From: JBEIUO01 sp964549785
GTDB taxonomy: Bacteria; Planctomycetota; Phycisphaerae; Phycisphaerales; UBA1924
Length of the DNA: 10,281 bases
NCBI GenBank assembly: GCA_964549785.1
Contig: CAZJXA010000116.1
Coordinates: 1-10,281 of the forward strand
Direction of reading: 5' to 3'
Shown: in pieces, positions 1-5,556 of the stretch
How positions within the stretch are numbered: position 1 is the first letter of the stretch
How the letters are laid out: each line of letters opens with the position of its first letter
Notes under the pieces: generated by a model
The model's database searches: none
What the model was told of the DNA's origin: nothing
Seen by the model: only the letters and a program-made list of their open reading frames with translations
Program-made: the position numbers and the translations under genes

Positions 1-90
1 GGGGACGGTGCCGTCGGCGGTCGATTCGTCAGGCAGCCCCCGGACCCCGCGCATCGCGGTCAAAAGTCTCGTACACTCTTCGCGGCATGA
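1..90 (+). CDS. possible C-terminal tail of an upstream gene (partial)
   Basis: Reading frame 1 is open from the window edge to a TGA at 88-90, giving 29 residues that end in SRTLFAA. Its stop overlaps the ATG of the following epimerase as ATGA, the classic arrangement for translational coupling in an operon. The first half of the stretch favours G or C at third codon positions, like the genes around it; the second half does not. Twenty-nine residues are too few to recognise a family. The same bases could instead be an upstream region with a promoter, and the epimerase frame is also open to the window edge, so this is a weak call. Confidence 0.3.
   Translation, partial: GDGAVGGRFVRQPPDPAHRGQKSRTLFAA
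72..77 (+). promoter_or_regulatory. possible -10 element (TACACT) just upstream of the epimerase
   Basis: TACACT matches the TATAAT consensus at four of six positions and ends 9 bases before the ATG at 87. Transcription from it would give an almost leaderless mRNA, which fits the absence of a Shine-Dalgarno sequence there. No convincing -35 hexamer is visible. It competes with the alternative that the epimerase is an internal operon gene. Confidence 0.2.
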
Positions 91-1163
91 GCATCAAACT
101 CCCCGCCGATCGACTTGGCCAGTTGCGATCGTTTTACGACGGGCGCGAAGTGTGCGTGACGGGCGGAGCGGGATTCATCGGCGGGCACCTTGTGGATGTC
201 CTGCACGCGGTCGGGGCTTCGGTGCGGGTGATCGACGACTTGTCGAATTCCAGCCTCGAGCATCTTGCTGCGCTCATCGAGATGGAACCGGAGCGAGTTC
301 GGTTCGTCCACGGGTCGATTTTGGACGACGAGGCGCTGGCGGACGCTGTCGGCGGTTGCAAGACGGTGTTCCACCTCGCGGCGGTGGGGAGCGTGCCCAA
401 ATCGATCGAAGACCCCCAGCGAACCTGGGTCGTGAACGCAACCGGCACGATGCGGGTGCTCGCAGCGGCACAAAAGGGCGGTTCGGATCGGGTGGTGGTA
501 GCGTCCAGCAGTTCGGTGTACGGCGATCAACCCGAGTTGCCGAAAGTCGAAACGCAGCCGCCGATGCCCATGTCGCCGTACGCAGCGAGCAAATTGGCCG
601 GCGAACACTTGGCAAGCGTGTGGTCGAGTTGCTATGGGCTCTCGACGGTTTCGCTCCGGTTTTTCAACGTGTTCGGTCCTAGGCAGGCGGCAGAGGGCGG
701 GTACGCGGCGGTGGTGGCGGCGTTCTGTCGGTCCCTGCTGAACGCCGACCGGCCTGTCATTTATGGCGACGGGACGCAGACGCGCGATTTCACGTTTGTC
801 AGTAACGTGGTGCTCGGGATTTTGCTCGCGGGTGCGACCCCTGCGGAGTTAAAGGGTCAGGCCGCGAACCTCGGCACGGGCCGACGCGTCAGCGTGTTGG
901 ACCTGGCTATGGCGATCGCGAAACAGGTGGGGATGCCGACGGTTCAGCCCATTTATAAACCGGGGCGGACCGGTGACGTGCTGCATTCCCAGGCGGATGT
1001 ATCGCGCGCGAAACACCTGTTCGGCTTTGAGCCCGTCACGAGGATGGAAGACGGATTGCACGCCACGGTTGAGTGGTTCCGTGCCCAGTTGATGGGTTCG
1101 TCCGGTGAATCGTCATCGGGCGTCGGCGATTCCAGCGGGGGTTCGGGCGGCGGGAAGCGATAA
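87..1163 (+). CDS. NAD-dependent nucleotide-sugar epimerase/dehydratase (extended SDR)
   Basis: A 358-residue extended short-chain dehydrogenase/reductase, expected to be cytoplasmic and to epimerise or dehydrate a UDP- or other nucleotide-activated sugar with bound NAD. Visible motifs are the Rossmann glycine motif GGAGFIG at 26-32, an acidic pair D50-D51 after strand beta2 that would hold the NAD ribose, SSSSVYGD at 140-147 carrying the catalytic Ser/Thr region, the YAASK catalytic Tyr-Lys motif at 165-169, and RFFNVFGPRQ (191-200) with DGTQTRDFTFV (228-238), typical of UDP-hexose 4-epimerases of the GalE/WbpP/UDP-glucuronate epimerase kind. The length suits the family, apart from a Ser/Gly-rich tail (about 338-358) that looks disordered. 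The exact substrate cannot be read from the sequence. The likely role is exopolysaccharide or cell-surface glycan synthesis. A small gene follows 2 bases after the stop. Confidence 0.9.
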   Translation: MSIKLPADRLGQLRSFYDGREVCVTGGAGFIGGHLVDVLHAVGASVRVIDDLSNSSLEHLAALIEMEPERVRFVHGSILDDEALADAVGGCKTVFHLAAVGSVPKSIEDPQRTWVVNATGTMRVLAAAQKGGSDRVVVASSSSVYGDQPELPKVETQPPMPMSPYAASKLAGEHLASVWSSCYGLSTVSLRFFNVFGPRQAAEGGYAAVVAAFCRSLLNADRPVIYGDGTQTRDFTFVSNVVLGILLAGATPAELKGQAANLGTGRRVSVLDLAMAIAKQVGMPTVQPIYKPGRTGDVLHSQADVSRAKHLFGFEPVTRMEDGLHATVEWFRAQLMGSSGESSSGVGDSSGGSGGGKR

Positions 1164-1165
1164 GC

Positions 1166-1354
1166 GTGCTTCTGCTCTGCGGGTTGTGGCAACTGCTGCG
1201 GCTCGGGATCGTCACGAAGTTTCGCCTGCGGGGTCCGTATTGGAAGTGGCGGATGCACACGGCCTTTGGTCGGGGCTACCCCGCGACCAAGGCCGCGTTG
1301 GTGCGGTCGATCGTCGAGTATGGCATGTGGATGCACAAGATGCGGCGGCGGTGA
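1166..1354 (+). CDS. small hypothetical protein, 62 residues
   Basis: A short open frame with a GTG start 2 bases after the epimerase stop, with GGGAAG at 1152-1157 at suitable spacing as a ribosome binding site. The product is unusual for chance coding: a hydrophobic N-terminus (LLLCGLWQLLRLGIV), an aromatic and basic middle (KFRLRGPYWKWRMH), an Ala/Val-rich amphipathic stretch and an Arg/Lys-rich end (MHKMRRR). It may be a small membrane-associated protein with its basic end facing the cytoplasm. I do not recognise a family. The tight spacing suggests co-transcription with the epimerase. The shortness of the frame keeps confidence moderate. Confidence 0.55.
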   Translation: MLLLCGLWQLLRLGIVTKFRLRGPYWKWRMHTAFGRGYPATKAALVRSIVEYGMWMHKMRRR

Positions 1355-1388
1355 GAGCGGCTCGGACCTCTTCGGATTTGATCCAAAG

Positions 1389-1403
1389 CGATTCTTTGAA
1401 TCG
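1389..1403 (+). terminator. weak hairpin between operons, possible terminator
   Basis: CGATTC at 1389-1394 and GAATCG at 1398-1403 form a perfect 6-bp stem with a TTT loop. It lies between the 62-residue gene and the next gene. The downstream bases (GTTCTTCC) are pyrimidine-rich but not a true T-tract, so this could be a weak terminator, an operator-like palindrome, or chance. Confidence 0.25.
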
Positions 1404-1427
1404 GTTCTTCCCTGCCGGACTCTCGGG

Positions 1428-1433
1428 TAGAAT
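1428..1433 (+). promoter_or_regulatory. probable -10 element (TAGAAT) giving a leaderless transcript
   Basis: TAGAAT matches TATAAT at five of six positions and ends 5 bases before the ATG at 1439. A start site at the usual 6-8 bases downstream would fall on or beside the ATG, which predicts a leaderless mRNA. This agrees with the lack of any Shine-Dalgarno sequence. The -35 region (TTCTTC at 1405-1410, 17-base spacer) is a poor match. Confidence 0.35.
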
Positions 1434-1438
1434 CCCGC

Positions 1439-1810
1439 ATGGATACGAGGAACGAAACCGCGCCTGGAGTTCGCACCGTGGTTGCTCCGCAGCCGTCATT
1501 TGCCAAAGCGTTCGTGCCGGGCCTGGTGCTCGGCTTGATCGTCGGGGCGCTGGCGGCGGCATTCCTCGCGCCGATCATCGGAGCCAAAACTTCGGAGACC
1601 GGCCCAGATCGTTCACGCGGCACGACACCACAAACGACGAGTCGGCCGGACGAGCGCGACCCGCAAGTTCCCGCTGAACTTCCGGAGGGCGTCGCTTCCG
1701 AGCCTGAACCGCCAGCGGCCGAGGGCGGTGCAGACGGAACGGCTCCTTCGACGCAGCCGCCAATACCGGCACCGGCACCGGCTGCGGTCCCCCCCTCTTC
1801 GCCTCGGTAA
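1439..1810 (+). CDS. small single-pass membrane protein with a proline/acid-rich tail
   Basis: A 123-residue protein of unknown function. Residues 1-23 are polar, about 24-48 form one strongly hydrophobic helix rich in Gly and Ala (GLVLGLIVGALAAAF, a glycine-zipper-like spacing that often packs helices together), and 51-123 are a Pro/Glu/Ala-rich tail with repeated PA dipeptides (PIPAPAPAA), probably extended and disordered. No enzymatic motif is visible. It precedes the uracil-DNA glycosylase gene by 18 bases, so the two are probably co-transcribed, but nothing in the protein suggests a repair role. The ATG is preceded by a near-consensus -10 hexamer and no ribosome binding site. Composition resembles the neighbouring genes, supporting real coding. 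Confidence 0.65.
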   Translation: MDTRNETAPGVRTVVAPQPSFAKAFVPGLVLGLIVGALAAAFLAPIIGAKTSETGPDRSRGTTPQTTSRPDERDPQVPAELPEGVASEPEPPAAEGGADGTAPSTQPPIPAPAPAAVPPSSPR

Positions 1811-1815
1811 CACGC

Positions 1816-1821
1816 GGGAGG
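1816..1821 (+). promoter_or_regulatory. Shine-Dalgarno GGGAGG for the uracil-DNA glycosylase
   Basis: GGGAGG sits 7 bases upstream of the GTG at 1829 in the 18-base gap after the preceding gene. It decides in favour of this GTG start rather than a later start closer to the catalytic domain. Confidence 0.7.
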
Positions 1822-1828
1822 CGGCGCC

Positions 1829-2773
1829 GTGGCCATCCCCGATCGAACTCCACCGGATCTTTCTCGATTGGTGCGTCAGCACGCGGAGACGTCGCGGCTG
1901 TTGGGTGTCGACTTCGTGCCGCGATTCCGCGCTCCGGCCTCCACCAATGAGGCGGACGCACCGCCAATTGAACTGCCCGGGTCGGACGTCCCTGTCAGTC
2001 GAACATCGTCGGCGGCCCCGAGCCGCGTAGCTCCGGAGATTCACGCCACCCACTCCGCCGTGGTGGCGCCTGCCGCGGCCCACTCGCCTGCCACGAGGCC
2101 CCCCGAGAGGCCAACGGTGATCGAGCGAGGCCCGCTTGGTCCGACCACTCGCGATCACGCCCGTTCGCAACAGCGGCTCGACGAACTTCGCGCAAAGTAC
2201 GAGGCCGAGGCTCCGCACCAGCATTTTAACATGAACTTTACCAAGGTGGTGTGGGGGGACGGTGACCCGTGCGCCCGGCTGATGTTCGTGGGCGAAGCAC
2301 CGGGTGCGGACGAAGACCGGACCGGCATTCCGTTCGTGGGACGGGCCGGCGAACTGCTGAACAAAATGATCATCGCCATGGGCCTGCGACGCGAGGATGT
2401 GTATATCGCCAACGTCCTGAAAACCCGGCCGCCGGACAACGCGACGCCAACGCCCAAAGAGGTGGAATTGTGCGCCCCGTATTTGCGTGGGCAAATCGCC
2501 GTGGTCGCGCCGGAAGTGATCGTTACCCTTGGACTTCCTGCATCCCGCTGCATCCTGAACTCCGCTGCCACGATGGGTCAGTTGCGGGGCATTTGGGCCG
2601 CATTCACCGCAGATGACGGTCGAGAAATTCCAGTGATGCCCACGTATCACCCCGCCTTCCTGCTGAGGTCCTATTCGCCCGAGAACCGCGCTAAGGTGTG
2701 GTCTGACTTACAGTTGGCGATGCAACGGCTGGGGATGCAAACCCCCGGAAAGTCCGCGCCTTCCAAGAATTGA
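1829..2773 (+). CDS. family 4-like uracil-DNA glycosylase with reduced iron-sulfur ligands
   Basis: A 314-residue protein expected to remove uracil from DNA as the first step of base excision repair. The catalytic domain runs from about 130 to 303, with the family motifs GEAPGADED at 155-163, PFVGRAG at 168-174, KTRPPDN at 198-204, the QIAVVAPEVIVTLG strand region at 222-235 and the catalytic HPA motif at 274-276. Residues 1-115 are Pro/Ala/Ser-rich and probably disordered, apart from a helical opening (LSRLVRQHAETSRLLGVDF). Family 4 enzymes normally hold a [4Fe-4S] cluster on four cysteines: an N-terminal CxxC, one in KCRPP, and one 16 residues later. Here the CxxC is absent and the third position is Thr199; only Cys215 is in place. 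The overall family call is firm, but cluster binding is unlikely in the canonical way. GTG start with a strong Shine-Dalgarno. Confidence 0.88.
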   Translation: MAIPDRTPPDLSRLVRQHAETSRLLGVDFVPRFRAPASTNEADAPPIELPGSDVPVSRTSSAAPSRVAPEIHATHSAVVAPAAAHSPATRPPERPTVIERGPLGPTTRDHARSQQRLDELRAKYEAEAPHQHFNMNFTKVVWGDGDPCARLMFVGEAPGADEDRTGIPFVGRAGELLNKMIIAMGLRREDVYIANVLKTRPPDNATPTPKEVELCAPYLRGQIAVVAPEVIVTLGLPASRCILNSAATMGQLRGIWAAFTADDGREIPVMPTYHPAFLLRSYSPENRAKVWSDLQLAMQRLGMQTPGKSAPSKN

Positions 2774-2981
2774 TTTTCGCCGCAAATTGCGGCAAAACCA
2801 GGAACCGGCGCGTTTCGATCGTCGTATGGAACGATGATTCGATCTTCCAACACCTACCTAATTTAGAAAAACTTCGCCCCCACGAGACCCGGCGCTTGGG
2901 TACGTTTCTGAGTGCCGGGTATTTTTCTTTTTTGACTTTCCCGGCACGCGGTCGTGGTCATTCTCGATCGGCTTCCGCCAA
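2774..2981. other. non-coding interval after the glycosylase: hairpins and a terminator
   Basis: This 208-base gap between convergent genes is more AT-rich than its surroundings. It holds a small hairpin at 2779-2793 (GCCGC/GCGGC), a second stem at 2818-2838 (ATCGTCG/CGATGAT, one G-U pair, loop of 7), an A/T-rich patch TAATTTAGAAAAA around 2859-2870, and the strong terminator listed separately. It may be a long 3' untranslated region of the glycosylase mRNA or contain a small RNA. No good open frame fits on the plus strand. Confidence 0.5.
2887..2933 (+). terminator. strong intrinsic terminator
   Basis: ACCCGGCGCT at 2887-2896 pairs with AGTGCCGGGT at 2911-2920, a 10-bp GC-rich stem with a single G-U pair and a 14-base loop. 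It is followed directly by ATTTTTCTTTTTT at 2921-2933. This is a textbook rho-independent terminator for plus-strand transcription, ending the unit that contains the uracil-DNA glycosylase. On the minus strand no T-tract directly follows the stem, so it is not clearly bidirectional. Confidence 0.85.
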
Positions 2982-3404
2982 TCAAGAAGGCCCGCTGACG
3001 GCCTTCAGATTCAACACGGTCTCGGCTGGCAATTGGCGAATCAACGTGACCAAGGTCCGGGGATCGGACTTCCATCTGACCTCGAACGTCATTTCAACGG
3101 CGTCGTTGACCGCAAGGTCAGGCGGCATCGCCTGAAGTCCCACGGTTGGGAACTCCATGATCATTTCCTTCATTCCCGTCACTTCGCCCGTTTTTCCGAC
3201 AAATGATGGAATGACCTCGTGATGGACCTGAAGGGCCGTGCGCGTGGCGCGATCCGGAAGTTCAATGATGCGGGCTCGGACGATGTACGTTTGATCGGCA
3301 ACCGAGAGTTTGGACGCCGGTGGACCCTTTTCGCACCCTGAAGAACCGAGCGATGCAGACACGAGCAGAAGCGATCCGAGGAAGGCTGCGCAACGGTGGT
3401 TCAT
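2982..3404 (-). CDS. CusF-like (copper-binding family) lipoprotein
   Basis: A 140-residue exported protein. Residues 1-23 form a signal peptide with a hydrophobic core (FLGSLLLVSASLG) ending at Cys24 in the sequence SSGC, a loose lipobox, so it is probably lipidated and anchored in a membrane facing the periplasm. The mature part resembles CusF-type small beta-barrel domains: a YIVRARIIELP strand (40-50), then HHEVIPSF (61-68), a GMKEMIMEF segment (77-85) rich in Met, and the closing strands DAVEMTFEVRW (101-111). In CusF-like proteins a His and Met residues at such positions bind Cu(I) or Ag(I). Here His61/62 and Met78, 81 and 83 are candidates, with an unusual insertion between the His and Met parts. 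The family call is from pattern resemblance only. No copper efflux genes lie nearby. It follows a minus-strand gene after 93 bases. Confidence 0.55.
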   Translation of the reverse strand: MNHRCAAFLGSLLLVSASLGSSGCEKGPPASKLSVADQTYIVRARIIELPDRATRTALQVHHEVIPSFVGKTGEVTGMKEMIMEFPTVGLQAMPPDLAVNDAVEMTFEVRWKSDPRTLVTLIRQLPAETVLNLKAVSGPS

Positions 3405-3475
3405 CGTGTGAGTACGAGAAAAATCCCCATCAAGTTTGTCGCGGCCGTGGGGCGGACTGGGCGAACGTCAAGAGC

Positions 3476-3513
3476 GGTTCAGCCTGTTTTGACGGGTTCA
3501 GCCAGCTTTGACG
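3476..3513. repeat. 19-base tandem duplication at a gene end
   Basis: Two adjacent 19-base units, 3476-3494 and 3495-3513, match at 17 of 19 positions. The second unit contains the last codons and stop of the minus-strand gene at 3498-3854; the first is a copy just beyond the stop. CGTCAA at 3466-3471 is also inverted relative to TTGACG at 3489-3494, so the stretch can fold weakly. Confidence 0.7.
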
Positions 3514-3854
3514 GTTAAATACTGGGAGACCGAAGCCAAATCCTTCGCCATGCCGGGGACGAAGAACATCGACCATTTTTCGCCCGGGACGGCGCGCACG
3601 ACCTTCGCGGGCTCCTCGCGACTCACCCAATCACGGTTGCCGCGGTTGTAGATGTTGATGCGCTGGAGACGCATCCGCTGGGCCCGGCGGAGAGCCTTCT
3701 TGTGGATCGGATCGTTTCGCATGAGGCGGAGCAGCGTGTGCTCGGCGTCCTCAGTGCGGGGCAGCTTCTCGATCGTGCAATTGACGATCGCGCCCGGCTT
3801 GAACGAATCGAAAGCGAAGGGTGCGGCGGTTTTTTTGGGAGCGGTCGTGGCCAT
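3498..3854 (-). CDS. conserved-looking basic protein of unknown function, 118 residues
   Basis: I do not recognise a named family. The protein opens with a Lys/Ala/Thr-rich segment (1-12), then FDSFKPGAIVNCTIEKLPRT (about 15-34), which reads like a short beta-structured domain. A helical, strongly basic segment at 50-65 (HKKALRRAQRMRLQRI) is followed by NIYNRGNRDW (67-76) and a C-terminal part (KWSMFFVPGMAKDLASVSQY) with conserved-looking aromatic positions. The basic helix suggests nucleic-acid or ribosome contact, but that is inference. There is no signal peptide or membrane segment, so it should be cytoplasmic. It is transcribed divergently from the Memo-family gene and lies upstream of the lipoprotein on the same strand. 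Codon composition matches real genes here. The ATG at 3852-3854 is the only reasonable start. Confidence 0.7.
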   Translation of the reverse strand: MATTAPKKTAAPFAFDSFKPGAIVNCTIEKLPRTEDAEHTLLRLMRNDPIHKKALRRAQRMRLQRINIYNRGNRDWVSREEPAKVVRAVPGEKWSMFFVPGMAKDLASVSQYLTVKAG

Positions 3855-3978
3855 AGAACGGATACCTCACTATCAACACCCAAGCCCGGAAAACGGCCCA
3901 AGGTGGGTCTGGATACTAGGCGTGAGCGGATGGGTTTCCAAACGGTTCGCGCAGGTGATCGACGTTCGATGCCCTACC
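3855..3978. promoter_or_regulatory. divergent intergenic region with presumed promoters
   Basis: These 124 bases separate two divergently transcribed genes and should carry both promoters. GATACT near 3911-3916 is a possible plus-strand -10 element, and GATAGT on the minus strand a possible one for the other gene. Neither has a good -35 partner, and no clear operator palindrome or ribosome binding site is visible. Confidence 0.4.
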
Positions 3979-5379
3979 ATGTCGCCCTCCATGGCAACCG
4001 ACCCCCAAGAATCGCAACCCGCGCCCGTTCCCGCCGCGTTTCACGCCGATTGGGCCCACCATGAGCGGCCCAAGTTGCGTCCCGTTCGGGGCTTTCCTGC
4101 GCAAGTGGGCAATCAGATGGCCTTGGGTTTAGCCGATGCCCGGCAGGTTTCCGACAAGGTGGTGTTCGCGGCACCAGCGGCCCAGATGATCCTGCCGCTT
4201 TTAGATGGTTCGCGGGTGCTCGATCAGATTGTCGGTCAGGTGGCCAGGGGCTTGACCAAGGAAAACCTTGAACAGTTGGTGGCCCAGTTGGACGAGGCCG
4301 GCCTGCTCTTCGGCCCGACCTTCGATGCGATGGTCTCCAAGATGCGGGCTGAATTCGATGCCGGCGAAACCCTGCCCCCCGCCTCGACCGCGGCCTTTTC
4401 CGATGCGTTGGCGCAACAGGTTATGGGTGAGGGATTTGCAACCGCCGGCCAAGGCGCCAAGGACGACGTGGGCGGCAAGCGGCTGCGTGAGGTCATGGAC
4501 GAATGGATCGCGACGGCCCTCAAGGACGTTCAGAACCCGAGTTTTGACACGTTGCCGAAGGCGATCGTCGCGCCGCACCTTGATTATCCGCGCGGATGGC
4601 TCAACTACGCCTCGGTGTACGGCCGACTGCGGGTGACCGACCGGCCCGATCGCATCGTGATCTTGGGGACCAATCACTTCGGTGAATCGAGCGGCGTGTG
4701 CGGGTGCAATAAGGGGTACGAAACCCCGTTCGGCACCTGCGAACTCGATCGGGAGTTGCTCGCGGCCGTCGAAAAAAACCTGGGTGCGGAGAATGCCGTC
4801 AAATTGCTCGCCAACCGCTTCGACCACGAGCGCGAGCACTCGATCGAACTGCAGATCCCTTGGATACAGCACGTCTTTGGAAAGAACGAGGCCGGTGCCT
4901 ACCCGAAGGTATTCGGTGCCCTCATCCACGACCCGAGCGTGAACGGCGGCGAGTCGTACGACGGCAAAGGTCTGGCATTTGATCCGTTTGTCAAGGCTCT
5001 CAAAGAGGCGATCGGGTCGCTGCCTGGAAGGACGCTTATCGTCGCCTCGGCCGACCTTTCGCACGTCGGGCCGGCCTTCGGGGAAACCTTCGGATTTGCG
5101 GGTCCGCTCGTGGGCGAGGATGAGAAGGTGGTCGATGCCCGCAGCCGCGTCTTCAATCACGACCGCGAACTGCTTGGGCTGTACGTGCAGGGGAAGACCG
5201 ACGAAATGCTGGCCTCGATGGCGTGGCAGCAGAACCCGACGCGCTGGTGCAGCCTGGGCAACATGCTGGCGACAGCGGCCCTGACGGCTCCGTCCAAGGT
5301 TGAGGTGTTTAATTATGCGGCGGCGATGGACCAGCAGGGCACGACCATGGTCAGCAGTTGCTCGGCTGCGCTGGTGTGA
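3979..5379 (+). CDS. Memo-family protein (AmmeMemoRadiSam system protein B-like) with an N-terminal extra domain
   Basis: A 466-residue cytoplasmic protein. The Memo domain (about 193-466) carries the family's metal-site pattern: APHLDY with His200, LGTNHFG with His233, REHSIELQIPW with His287, SADLSH with His362, and Cys424 in TRWCSLGNM, where most relatives have Cys-Gly. Memo proteins are related to extradiol-type dioxygenases and bind iron or copper; the bacterial reaction is not established. Residues 30-125 form a separate small domain (RPVRGFPAQ through LDGSRVLDQIVGQV and LVAQLDEAGLL), similar in layout to PqqD-like winged-helix domains found on some bacterial Memo proteins. A linker follows at 126-165. 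Cys241, Cys243 and Cys254 are extra cysteines beside the active site. AMMECR1 and radical SAM partners are not adjacent. The start could also be the ATG at 3991; longer readings would run into the opposite-strand gene. Confidence 0.85.
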   Translation: MSPSMATDPQESQPAPVPAAFHADWAHHERPKLRPVRGFPAQVGNQMALGLADARQVSDKVVFAAPAAQMILPLLDGSRVLDQIVGQVARGLTKENLEQLVAQLDEAGLLFGPTFDAMVSKMRAEFDAGETLPPASTAAFSDALAQQVMGEGFATAGQGAKDDVGGKRLREVMDEWIATALKDVQNPSFDTLPKAIVAPHLDYPRGWLNYASVYGRLRVTDRPDRIVILGTNHFGESSGVCGCNKGYETPFGTCELDRELLAAVEKNLGAENAVKLLANRFDHEREHSIELQIPWIQHVFGKNEAGAYPKVFGALIHDPSVNGGESYDGKGLAFDPFVKALKEAIGSLPGRTLIVASADLSHVGPAFGETFGFAGPLVGEDEKVVDARSRVFNHDRELLGLYVQGKTDEMLASMAWQQNPTRWCSLGNMLATAALTAPSKVEVFNYAAAMDQQGTTMVSSCSAALV

Positions 5380-5472
5380 GAGCCGCGGGAGCGTCGCGCC
5401 GATCCGAACGATCCACCGCCCCTGTTACACGCCGGTGACGGCTCGCCAAAAACCAACCCGCCCGAGCGGCCG

Positions 5473-5478
5473 TATTCT
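5473..5478 (+). promoter_or_regulatory. possible -10 element for the pilus operon (TATTCT)
   Basis: TATTCT lies 78 bases before the pilM-like start in the 177-base gap after the Memo gene and would give a leader of about 70 bases. It matches four of six consensus positions and has no convincing -35 element. Otherwise the gap holds only a small GCCG/CGGC hairpin with a GTGA loop, and no T-rich terminator. Confidence 0.25.
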
Positions 5479-5547
5479 CTAGACGGACCTCCGGACCCCG
5501 GCTCGCCCCTCTTTCGCGGCACCCGGGACCTTGTGGCGAATTGAAAT

Positions 5548-5551
5548 GGAG
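5548..5551 (+). promoter_or_regulatory. Shine-Dalgarno GGAG for the pilM-like gene
   Basis: GGAG sits 5 bases upstream of the ATG at 5557 and supports that start. It contrasts with several other genes here that show no Shine-Dalgarno. Confidence 0.6.
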
Positions 5552-5556
5552 CTCGG

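Noticed and set aside
8..682. Long plus-strand open frame (224 codons) overlapping the epimerase
   Set aside because: It is in another frame of the epimerase gene, is Arg-rich with no domain, and the epimerase motifs are unambiguous.
1613..2650. 345-codon minus-strand frame opposite the membrane protein and glycosylase genes
   Set aside because: It is antisense to the glycosylase, whose catalytic motifs are clear. The translation is Arg/Gly/His-rich without a recognisable domain, as expected of a shadow frame in GC-rich DNA.
2779..2793. GCCGC/GCGGC hairpin right after the glycosylase stop as a terminator
   Set aside because: The stem is only 5 bp and is followed by AAAACC rather than a T-tract. 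The much better terminator lies at 2887-2933.
2770..3135. 121-codon plus-strand frame after the glycosylase
   Set aside because: It runs through the strong terminator at 2887-2933 and overlaps the lipoprotein gene, which has a signal peptide and a family pattern on the other strand.
3652..3978. Upstream extension of the Memo reading frame by 109 codons
   Set aside because: The extension runs antisense through most of the 118-residue gene and has no domain. The start at 3979 (or 3991) leaves a normal divergent intergenic region.
4201..5160. 319-codon minus-strand frame opposite the Memo gene
   Set aside because: It mirrors the Memo coding sequence. The Memo motifs show that the plus strand is the coding one.
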